DNA of 27,304 nt from the NCBI RefSeq assembly GCF_014384995.1, contig NZ_JACRSY010000039.1, positions 1 to 27,304 of the forward strand. Reading direction: 5' to 3'. The translations under genes were made by a program, and so were the position numbers. A model generated the notes under the pieces. It was not told the DNA's origin. It did not search any database and saw nothing but the letters and a program-made list of their open reading frames with translations. Shown in pieces: positions 15,301 to 21,644 of this stretch (position 1 is its first letter; each line of letters begins with the position of its first letter). The DNA comes from Zhenhengia yiwuensis. GTDB lineage: Bacteria > Bacillota > Clostridia > Lachnospirales > Cellulosilyticaceae.

Positions 15301-17822
15301 CCTTCTATTAATTGATGACTTGTTATCTCCTCTTTCTCAAATAGTGCATTTAAATCTTCCTTAGCTTGTTTATATACTGCATAACTTTCAGGTGTATAAA
15401 GTTCTTCTTCAGTCAGACTTGTACTTGCTAATATATCCTTTAATGCTTGCTGTAAAGCAAAGTATCGCTCACCATAACCTTTGATAGAACCTTGTACCAC
15501 TAAGATACTATTCATATTGTCATACGCTAGTTTAAGTGATTCTACACAGGATTGATCATAGATGCTTAAATCTGTTTTAAGTAATGCATTGACTCTATCT
15601 CCTAAATCCTTAACCTTATTAGCATCTAAATCCATTCTTTGCCAAATATTGCTTCCTTGTACTAAATCACCTAAAGCAATGATCCTAGCAAGGTTAATGC
15701 TCTCTAATTCTCTACCTAGAATATCTATAGGATCTTTCTCTTCCCATACATAAGGTGCCCTACTTAAATCTTCACCTGCTGCTACAAGCCCCATAACAAC
15801 ATAGGCATGTGTCTCCAAATCAAAGTTTTCACCCTCTTTAAAGGTACCTGCATCACTCCCCATTCTCACTTCATAAGCTTGCACTATACGTATCACTTCA
15901 TCTAATGTTGTCTCCCCTACTTCCTCTTCATGCTGCATAAGTGCAACTAGGCTTAACCCTTTAGCCTTTAAAGGTGCTTTTTCACTATGGATTACTTCTA
16001 CAAGCTGGTCAATTTGCTTTTGTGAGACTTTTGCCCCTGCTGCATCTAAAGCTAAAACTGCCCAAGCTCCTTCATCATCTACACCTAGGATAGGGTGTAC
16101 TTGTAAATAATCTTCTAATAACGCTATATAATTAATACCTTCATAATAGTAGGGATTTTTTCCTTCTAAAATAAGCTGCATGATTACGCCTGCATAATCT
16201 GTGGCTGTATACTGTGTAAAGTCTCCATCCTTATGATTTTTAACGTCATACAAAGTATATTCAGAGTTATCTTGATTACTACTTGCAAGAACAAAGGTCC
16301 CTCTATAATCTAAACTTGAAATATCTTGACCATAAGTATTATAAAAACTTTCAAATGCCTTACCTAAAAGGATTTCTTCTTTAGGTTGTTCAGTTCCCTC
16401 TACACTGATAACATAAGTCTTTTGCTTTTCTACCTCACCATTTGTAAAGGTTGCAGTCAGTGTAACCTGTGTCGTATAACTTGGCTGCACCACTTTTCCA
16501 TCAGGCGTAATAATTTCTTCATGGTTACTCTCCCAACTAATCGTAGTGCCCTGTACCCCTTGTGTAGGCAAATCTATATCCACCTTCGTTACATGGGGAA
16601 CCTCTAATCCACGTAGTGTTTCTAAGATAGAGCGTACAGACTTAGCTTGTGGTGTAACAATACGTCGCCAAGAAACTTCTCCTTCCTTTAAATCACTTAA
16701 GGCAATAAGGACTTGCTGCGTATCATATTCTTTACACTTTACACCACTCGCTCTCGAAATACGATAGCCCCCGCTACCATCTTCATTCCTATATCGCTTA
16801 AGTTTATTTAAAAGTTCATGTTCTTCTATTTTTTCAGGTTGACCTAAGGCAATCCACATAGGAATTAAATAATAGATGTCATTGAGCCCCGTATTGGTTT
16901 CTGAATTAATAAATTTTAATCCTTGATAGATTGCTTCTCGACAAATCTCACCTAGGGTAGTGCCATCTTCTTTAAGAATGATCTCATCTTCTACATGGCC
17001 TGAAAGCAAACCTACAATCAGTTGTGTAGCTAAATTTTTATCCTGTACATAAGTAAATTTTCCAGGCATCATAGTATTAAAAATATATCCAGTAAAATCG
17101 CCTGATGCTCCCTGCATAGATAATACTTTTTTAAGTGCTCCTACATAACCGTAGTCTTTACCTTCCTCATAATTAGGCCACTCCACTTCTACATCTGTAC
17201 CATAATACGCTTCTAGTGCTAAAATGGCTCGTGCTTGTGCAACCCCATCCTTTTCAAGCCTAACTGTCTCGTTAGGATCTTTAAAATAACCTGTTTCTGC
17301 CTGTGTACTTAATAAATCTTCTACTAAGCTACTCGCATCCTCTCCTAAAGCAATAGCATCCAATATAGCCTCTGCTCTACCGACAATATCTGCTTGAGGT
17401 GCTCTTTCTTGTAACCTTGTTGCACTATGTTTATAAGAACTTTCTCCTATGCCATTCCTATCAAATTGAGTAGGATCGATATGCGCTGCTTTAAAAGCAT
17501 AGGGATAAAGTGATAAATCTAAAAGTGCTCTTCCATCTTCACCCTCTGTATTTAAGTTGCTTACATACCCTTCTATTCCCTCTATTAATTCGTCAATTGT
17601 ATACGCACCATTTGTTGTAATTTGAATACGTTCATTTAACCCATAAGCCCCACCTGTAGTAGTAGCTAGACCACCAGATGTCGTTGTCATCGTTTCATTT
17701 AAAAGCTGCATAGCCTTTTCAGCCTTTTCACCTACTACTATTTGTGCATATGGCCTGATAGGTATAGTCAAAAGCAATATTGGAACTAATAATCTGGCTA
17801 TTTTCTTTTTTAAAGTATTCAT
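12336..17822 (-). CDS. Giant surface protein: three alpha/alpha-toroid modules, DUF4430 (transcobalamin C-terminal-like) domain, three SLH repeats
   Basis: The 1828-aa protein has a signal peptide (cleavage near residue 26, P-Y-A-Q). Its order is: a first prenyltransferase-like toroid (about 145-390), an Ig-like domain (about 405-475), a second toroid (about 482-730), a helical FIVAR-like linker (about 735-870), a third toroid (about 888-1155), another helical linker (about 1160-1280), a P-G-P-D-P-D-P hinge, a DUF4430 domain (about 1293-1395, with G-W-M-Y-T-V-N-G and V-Y-E-G-D-H-I-V-W), a beta-rich spacer, and three SLH repeats (about 1646-1828). Toroids 2 and 3 are duplicates: both share T-D-Y-A and V-Q-G-x-N-x-W-Q-R. 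SLH repeats bind secondary cell-wall polymer. DUF4430 equals the C-terminal domain of intrinsic factor/transcobalamin, and the gene is downstream of a cobalamin riboswitch. I infer a wall-bound corrinoid-capturing protein; binding itself is not shown. Confidence 0.82.
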   Translation of the reverse strand: MNTLKKKIARLLVPILLLTIPIRPYAQIVVGEKAEKAMQLLNETMTTTSGGLATTTGGAYGLNERIQITTNGAYTIDELIEGIEGYVSNLNTEGEDGRALLDLSLYPYAFKAAHIDPTQFDRNGIGESSYKHSATRLQERAPQADIVGRAEAILDAIALGEDASSLVEDLLSTQAETGYFKDPNETVRLEKDGVAQARAILALEAYYGTDVEVEWPNYEEGKDYGYVGALKKVLSMQGASGDFTGYIFNTMMPGKFTYVQDKNLATQLIVGLLSGHVEDEIILKEDGTTLGEICREAIYQGLKFINSETNTGLNDIYYLIPMWIALGQPEKIEEHELLNKLKRYRNEDGSGGYRISRASGVKCKEYDTQQVLIALSDLKEGEVSWRRIVTPQAKSVRSILETLRGLEVPHVTKVDIDLPTQGVQGTTISWESNHEEIITPDGKVVQPSYTTQVTLTATFTNGEVEKQKTYVISVEGTEQPKEEILLGKAFESFYNTYGQDISSLDYRGTFVLASSNQDNSEYTLYDVKNHKDGDFTQYTATDYAGVIMQLILEGKNPYYYEGINYIALLEDYLQVHPILGVDDEGAWAVLALDAAGAKVSQKQIDQLVEVIHSEKAPLKAKGLSLVALMQHEEEVGETTLDEVIRIVQAYEVRMGSDAGTFKEGENFDLETHAYVVMGLVAAGEDLSRAPYVWEEKDPIDILGRELESINLARIIALGDLVQGSNIWQRMDLDANKVKDLGDRVNALLKTDLSIYDQSCVESLKLAYDNMNSILVVQGSIKGYGERYFALQQALKDILASTSLTEEELYTPESYAVYKQAKEDLNALFEKEEITSHQLIEGARNVIEAYKQLELRDPQEDVVLKMFSLELEGIETVQRITAETSIAQEEAKLILDKTLKGMEKEYGKDISRQGYWGVFRLASAGIDLTDYKVYDVTTHKNGDFGTYQATDYAAIILQLVIMGENPYNYKGINYVEKLQALEKVGGVYGPYANNIWALYALDAAGATYNEALINIVKDQAADDTFDLDMRGWALIGIQNHKDVVGQAEMQEIIDSFKDRQVQEGEYRSTFDHIQYQNQNISTHSCVVAGLVAAGEDVTSEKWTIAGQNPLDIIKKAQLDDGRFIAIPNMDFKDFDKDAIIALGTIVQGTNVWQRQYLTRAHLDGVIEQAKLILEGDVTSCPKEQVEALRWTYNEAMRVPEGKIKGYGEHYFRLKELIEKMTSHKLPYFTDCALYTAESFKVFENEAMALTIVTHNANATAHEIYERCQAIILAHEQLQEVSTPGPDPDPDDKEMLTVTFELIGDSVHETADKHVDFETWIPERSITVPEGSVVFDVFHKALSEAGLSYDESQPGYIGGIQSPRGEWLREFSNGIHSGWMYTVNGAHPLYGLRQYPVYEGDHIVWHYTDDYMKEEDSEHWGSNTDGGNVVGQSATVTLRPVKVQGGTAYFTFEFNQKTQFINQLQSNDKEDSLAQIKVELPDEAVGISLKLPSEVVEALGQTHHTTLQIVTEWATFTLDEKALKQMVKEADEKAIDFTLKQLHQKDLSQEIKEQIGEGTILVFNLQTAQKDSLSLGEEKIEVAVPYKLKDTQEPEYLKVYWVTEDEQLQLIEGSLYDEDTKTVLFRTSKCGEFIVLYKEPKEEGAPVYLFTDIETSWAKEYIEYLMAKGLIKGKTETTFAPNDWITRAEFVQILAHMSQVDLSLYTESTFQDVQDIDWFMPAVAWAKVMGIVQGSGTCFNPQETITRQDMAVMLYRYMSQVQHYTWDNATKRELFADDKVIKAYAREAVYAMKAANIIDGREHGNFAPLAQATRAEVAKMIALLLQNLEE

Positions 17823-17896
17823 TTTCCCCTCTCTTTCTCCCTTTAAACCTATACTACAAATTTTTATTATTACTTAAATAGATATACAGCTACATT

Positions 17897-18472
17897 TTAC
17901 CAATATTCTTCTGTATATTCGTAAATTAAATCAATAATATCTCCTTCATTTAATATTAGATTACTTGCATATAACTCCGTCTTCGTTCCATTCACATATA
18001 ATCCCCATGAGTAACCCTTCCAATAAGATTGCCCTTTGACAGAGGAGTAATACGCATCTACTACATTTGTTCCTGTCCCAATAAATTCATTTATATAGGC
18101 ACCATTAACTTTACTTACTATATCCCAACCTATTTTAATCCCTTCTCCAAGAGGTATCCCCTGATCCAATAAATATTGGTAAAGTGCATCCATAACTGTT
18201 GGAATATCTTGATATTGATGAACTGCTCCATCCTCTACTGGAAATAAAGTTTTAAAGTTCTCTTTATCGAGCACTATCGGCTCTACAACAGGATATGTTG
18301 GTAGATCTGTTTCATTAGCAATTCTTACAGTCGCCCTAATTTGAGTCGTTGCTTGTTCTGCTACCCTCAAATCACTTGGCATCGGCCTTGCCATAACACT
18401 TATACTAAGCATCATAACTGCCATAAGCATTGTTAGAAATCTACTTATTGATTTTTTAATACTTTTTTTCAT
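17897..18472 (-). CDS. Secreted DUF4430-like protein, small (riboswitch-controlled)
   Basis: The 191-aa protein has a typical Gram-positive signal peptide (lysine-rich start, hydrophobic stretch, V-M-A-R cleavage region near residue 28). Its second half (about 85-190) resembles the transcobalamin C-terminal-like domain: T-V-M-D-A-L, then V-N-G-A-Y-I, then G-Y-S-W-G-L-Y-V-N-G and L-N-E-G-D-I-I-D-L-I-Y. It has no lipobox and no wall anchor, so it is either released or held by a partner, perhaps the giant SLH protein encoded 74 nt downstream. It is the first gene after the middle cobalamin riboswitch and terminator. The ribosome site is GGGAGA before the ATG. The domain assignment is weaker than for the 215-aa protein. 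A corrinoid role is inferred from the riboswitch and neighbours. Confidence 0.75.
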   Translation of the reverse strand: MKKSIKKSISRFLTMLMAVMMLSISVMARPMPSDLRVAEQATTQIRATVRIANETDLPTYPVVEPIVLDKENFKTLFPVEDGAVHQYQDIPTVMDALYQYLLDQGIPLGEGIKIGWDIVSKVNGAYINEFIGTGTNVVDAYYSSVKGQSYWKGYSWGLYVNGTKTELYASNLILNEGDIIDLIYEYTEEYW

Positions 18473-18588
18473 CTCGCTATCTCCCTTTCTTAAAACAAAT
18501 TAATAAATAATGTCTATCTATGCCTTTTTTAAACTCCTTTCTTAAGATTGATAAACATCATTTTTATATTTCAAATATTTACCTAAAC

Positions 18589-18623
18589 AAAAAAGCGCCT
18601 ATTTTCCCCATGAAAATAGACGC
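18589..18623 (-). terminator. Riboswitch-controlled terminator before the 191-aa DUF4430 gene
   Basis: GCG-x-CTATTTTC (18595-18606) pairs with 18612-18623 with one mismatch and a 5-nt loop. Six U (18589-18594) follow on the minus strand. It lies about 50 nt downstream of the aptamer and about 115 nt before the start codon. Confidence 0.85.
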
Positions 18624-18671
18624 ACTTACTCCTCTACTTACACCATTGTCTAAACCGGGAAACAATTTGGT

Positions 18672-18778
18672 AAAACGATTTTAGTGTGTATCTGACTTAT
18701 CCGCTTGCTACGGCATCACAGTGACCCGATCGCGGGGACTCTCACCCCATTCCACGCTTACGCTTTTAAAATCGTTTT
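18672..18778 (-). promoter_or_regulatory. Cobalamin riboswitch, compact form (leader of the 191-aa and giant SLH genes)
   Basis: A perfect 12-bp outer helix (18672-18683 with 18767-18778) encloses the core. On the minus strand the core reads G-G-A-A-T, then GGGGTGAGAGTCCCC, then G-G-G-T-C-A-C-T-G-T-G-A (B12 box), then A-A-G-T-C-A-G-A-T-A-C-A-C. At 107 nt it is shorter than the other two aptamers (about 150 nt), which suggests the smaller cobalamin-II type. It begins only 10 nt after the stop codon of the preceding DUF4430 gene. I found no clear promoter of its own, so it may act inside a longer transcript. Confidence 0.85.
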
Positions 18779-18787
18779 AATACTTAT

Positions 18788-19435
18788 TCATTTTTCTAGA
18801 TATACATTGCCTATATCTCTTCCTAAATCACAAGTATATACCCAATCGATTACATCTCCTTCCTTAACCTGGTATCTGGAACACCCATAATTAGGAAACC
18901 ATCCATTAACCTTATACATCCAGCCTGAGAGCTCCCCCACGTCAAACTCATAAAGATTATGAATGCCCTCTATATAAGCACTGTTATACATAGGGGTAAA
19001 CTCAAACTCCATATGAATCTTAGCATTTGTAACTTCTCTTAAGAGTACATCAAATACACTTTCTCCCTCATAAGCTGTAACTTCTTGTAGGGGAAAGATA
19101 ATACCATCTTTCGGTACTAATTCCCATTTAGCAGGTTCTAATAAATCTATATTATTTAATATGGTTTCACAGGTAATAGAAAGCTTTACTTTAAAAGATT
19201 TTTCCTTATTGATAGTGATAGCTTCTGGTTCAACGGGCTTAGGTTTATTTTCTGGCACAGGATCTGTCAAATACTTGTCTCGTTCTACTTCTTCTACCTG
19301 TTCTGTTTCAGATTGACTGCTATATTCTACTTGCCCTGGCGTATAAACCTTCTGATGAGATACCTTGCTTCCTAGAAACCATGTTATGATGAGGCACATT
19401 AAAACAGCTAACAAAACTTTAATTTTTTGTTTCAT
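18788..19435 (-). CDS. Membrane-anchored or secreted DUF4430 protein (transcobalamin C-terminal-like)
   Basis: The 215-aa protein has one N-terminal hydrophobic segment (about 5-24), which may be an uncleaved anchor, then an acidic, Pro-rich linker (about 35-70). The DUF4430 domain (about 78-210) is a clear match: E-G-E-S-V-F-D-V-L-L, then Y-I-E-G-I, then S-G-W-M-Y-K-V-N-G and V-K-E-G-D-V-I-D-W-V-Y-T. InterPro names this domain transcobalamin-like, C-terminal; in animal B12 carriers it closes over the corrinoid bound on the toroid domain. Its start lies 2 nt after the stop of the 373-aa toroid gene (TAG-AG-ATG), so the two are coupled and probably made in equal amounts. I infer they act as the two halves of one corrinoid-binding unit. 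Confidence 0.82.
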   Translation of the reverse strand: MKQKIKVLLAVLMCLIITWFLGSKVSHQKVYTPGQVEYSSQSETEQVEEVERDKYLTDPVPENKPKPVEPEAITINKEKSFKVKLSITCETILNNIDLLEPAKWELVPKDGIIFPLQEVTAYEGESVFDVLLREVTNAKIHMEFEFTPMYNSAYIEGIHNLYEFDVGELSGWMYKVNGWFPNYGCSRYQVKEGDVIDWVYTCDLGRDIGNVYLEK

Positions 19436-19437
19436 CT

Positions 19438-20559
19438 CTACTTATACACCTTTATATCTGTCATATCATATAAGGAAGTTTGACCTTTTAATAATCGCTC
19501 ATAGGCTACTAATGCATAGTAAGCCTGCTCTGTAGCCATTTGATCTATTTTTCCATCACGTAAATGCCTAAATCCGCCTCCACTCACATAATACTCCATT
19601 AAAGCATCTATAGGACTCTTACCATTTTTTATAAACCGTGCATCTTTTTGAGGATCAATACCTAGTGAGCAAAGTGCTACAATGACTTGAGCTGTACTTT
19701 CTGATGTCTCTATACCTTCTCCTAAAACAAGCCCATACTCACTTATAAAGCCACCACTTTTACTTTGCTTCTGAGATAAAAGCTTAAGCGCTTTATCTAC
19801 TGCTTTTGTTACATATTCATAATTTTTCTGATTATAATAAGGTGCTAAGGCTTGGAGTGTCATAGCTGTCATATCCATATCCGCCTTTGCTCCATTTTTA
19901 CTTAAACTAAACCCTCCATCTTTTGTTCTATAATCTTTTAAGATCTTTTCTATAATACTATTACGAGAAATCGTTGCATCTTTAGGCCTTGTAGACTGCT
20001 TTAAATCTATGGTTATAAGACCAAATACCAATTCATTTAAACCTTGTCTATCTCCTAAACCTTGATGTGCCTTAGGTAGATCAGACATTTTCTTTTCTTT
20101 ATTCCAAGAGTATTCTATTAAATCTATGCCTGCTACATGCATAGGGTCCTTTCCTATAGCTGTAAGTGCAATAGCAAGTCTCTGGGTTTCTGTCACTTTT
20201 AGTCCCCATTTTCTTGTTGCTTTTGCTTCTTCTTGCTTAATTTTTTCTACTACACATTTGTAATAATCTTCGTAGTATGTCTTAGGGACATCTACCCCTC
20301 TACGTGCAAGGCCTAAAACTGCCCACTCGCCTCCAATAGAGCCTACTGTTGACTTTTTGACTTTATTCAATATATAGCTGGTTGTATGATCAAGTGCATC
20401 TTTAACTTCACTTTCAATACTTCTTAACTGCGTTTGAGTAGTAGAAGAAAGATTCTGCCCACTTGGTGTCACCACTGGTGTTGCATAAATAGGTAAACAT
20501 ACATTTAAAGTAAGTATGACCACAATAACCCATGCAATGATTTTGTTATCCCCTCTCAT
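19438..20559 (-). CDS. Exported alpha/alpha-toroid (prenyltransferase-fold) protein, transcobalamin alpha-domain-like
   Basis: The 373-aa protein has a signal peptide or anchor (about 6-27, ending I-Y-A-T). The rest is built of helical-hairpin repeats of the prenyltransferase/squalene-cyclase type: G-G-E-W-A-V-L-G-L, D-G-G-F-S-L, S-G-G-F-I-S-E, then Q-M-A-T-E-Q-A-Y-Y-A-L-V-A. D-M-D-M-T-A (about residues 225-230) sits where class II cyclases have DxDD-T-A, but the last Asp is Met. I recall a similar D-T-A-A-M-A stretch in animal intrinsic factor and transcobalamin. It is exported, first behind a cobalamin riboswitch, and coupled to a DUF4430 gene. That fits binding of corrinoid outside the cell far better than terpene chemistry. 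The ATG at 20557-20559 is backed by AAGGG 7 nt upstream. The ligand is inferred. Confidence 0.82.
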   Translation of the reverse strand: MRGDNKIIAWVIVVILTLNVCLPIYATPVVTPSGQNLSSTTQTQLRSIESEVKDALDHTTSYILNKVKKSTVGSIGGEWAVLGLARRGVDVPKTYYEDYYKCVVEKIKQEEAKATRKWGLKVTETQRLAIALTAIGKDPMHVAGIDLIEYSWNKEKKMSDLPKAHQGLGDRQGLNELVFGLITIDLKQSTRPKDATISRNSIIEKILKDYRTKDGGFSLSKNGAKADMDMTAMTLQALAPYYNQKNYEYVTKAVDKALKLLSQKQSKSGGFISEYGLVLGEGIETSESTAQVIVALCSLGIDPQKDARFIKNGKSPIDALMEYYVSGGGFRHLRDGKIDQMATEQAYYALVAYERLLKGQTSLYDMTDIKVYK

Positions 20560-20589
20560 CCATTAACCCTTCTTTCATATCATGCGCAT

Positions 20590-20617
20590 AAAAAAACTCC
20601 TATCTATGGACAGGAGT
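20590..20617 (-). terminator. Riboswitch-controlled terminator before the toroid gene
   Basis: ACTCCT (20596-20601) pairs with AGGAGT (20612-20617). Seven U follow on the minus strand (20590-20596). It lies between the third aptamer and the 373-aa gene start. Confidence 0.8.
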
Positions 20618-20676
20618 ATAGCGCGCGCTTTTCTTATATTCCTCCCTGTCCCAGAGGCATAAGTTTAAAATTACTT

Positions 20677-20833
20677 GGCAGGTCTCCTGACTTTATGATT
20701 TAGCCTCAGCTTTCCCTTCTCAAAGACCTAAGTCTTCAATGGTTATGAAAGCCTTGTAATCACATACAGTAATGGAAGTTGTGCTGGATTCTCACCAGCT
20801 TCCCTATTATCAGCTAACAGGACATTACCTATA
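20677..20833 (-). promoter_or_regulatory. Cobalamin riboswitch (leader of the toroid and DUF4430 pair)
   Basis: On the minus strand the order is A-G-G-T-A-A-T (near 20829), A-T-A-GGGAA-G-C-T-GGTGAGAATCC-A-G-C, C-C-A-T-T-A-C-T-G-T (divergent B12 box), and finally A-G-T-C-A-G-G-A-G-A-C-C-T-G-C-C (20677-20692). These are the conserved elements of the cobalamin riboswitch. No convincing promoter is visible in the roughly 80 bp up to the ECF S-component stop, and no terminator either, so read-through from the ECF operon is possible. Confidence 0.9.
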
Positions 20834-20912
20834 GCTGACCAAATAACTTATATGATTGAATTCTATAACAGTATATTAAGTAGACAAGTTTATGATGTCT
20901 TAATTTGAAAAA

Positions 20913-21644
20913 TTATTCTATTAATCCATATTTGATTTTGACACGTTCTATTTTCTCAATCATAGGCTTTGACAAAATAAGCAAGAAAAAAACTGTAGCG
21001 AATGCATGAATAAGGTCAAAAGGAAGCCCTGATAAACAATAGATTATAAGAAGTTCTAATGTAAACTGACCTGTTGCGGCAAGCATAGATTGTGTATTCA
21101 TAAGAGGTCCATAAATAAGTAAGGTTGACAGTCCACCAAATACACATAGATAGAGATAAATCCAACCGTTCTTCTTAAGCAGTCCTTTTTTAAACAAAAT
21201 CCCTGCTAAAAAACCAATAATACCAAAAGAAAACATTTGCCATGGCGTCCAAGGGCCCTGCCCAAATAAAAAGTTAGACACAAATCCCGACATAGCACCT
21301 ACTAGAAAACCTGACTCTGCTCCAAGACATACGCCTGCAATAATCACAATAGCTACAACAGGCTTAAACTGAGGCAACATAAAAAATGCCCATCTGCCTG
21401 CCACTGCAATAGCAACTAAAACAGCAATAACCATAAGCTCTCTTGCCTTAGGTTTCCGCCCCTCAAACACCATAAAAAAAGGGAGCATCGTATAAAAAAT
21501 AATAAGCATGCTTATAAAGTAATACTTTCTGTCATCTAGCACTGTAAGTCCCCAAAAAATAGTCAGGGGAATAATCAGTAAAATAAAAAAAGCTTCAACC
21601 AGCGTTCTTTTAGATAAGCGTTTTACGCCTTGTTCTTTTCCCAT
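20913..21644 (-). CDS. ECF transporter S component (substrate-binding membrane protein), possible corrinoid or precursor type
   Basis: The 243-aa integral membrane protein has two hydrophobic segments before a core of about six. The core has G-R-W-A-F-F-M-L-P-Q-F-K-P and G-Q-G-P-W-T-P-W-Q-M, which I associate with the S component set predicted to carry cobalamin-related compounds (CbrT-like), not with riboflavin, folate or biotin subunits. In ECF systems this subunit binds the vitamin and topples in the membrane to release it. It is the last gene of the ECF cassette and overlaps the ATPase end by 22 nt, so it is a dedicated (group I) S component. Just downstream is a cobalamin riboswitch for the next operon. 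Substrate is inferred from context and loose family memory. Confidence 0.75.
   Translation of the reverse strand: MGKEQGVKRLSKRTLVEAFFILLIIPLTIFWGLTVLDDRKYYFISMLIIFYTMLPFFMVFEGRKPKARELMVIAVLVAIAVAGRWAFFMLPQFKPVVAIVIIAGVCLGAESGFLVGAMSGFVSNFLFGQGPWTPWQMFSFGIIGFLAGILFKKGLLKKNGWIYLYLCVFGGLSTLLIYGPLMNTQSMLAATGQFTLELLIIYCLSGLPFDLIHAFATVFFLLILSKPMIEKIERVKIKYGLIE

Noticed and set aside
18705..18890. Plus-strand open frame of 61 codons
   Set aside because: It overlaps the riboswitch core and the end of the DUF4430 gene, has no ribosome site and resembles no protein.
19438..20559. Prenyltransferase or squalene cyclase enzyme
   Set aside because: The protein is exported, lacks the full DxDD motif, is coupled to a DUF4430 gene and sits behind a cobalamin riboswitch.
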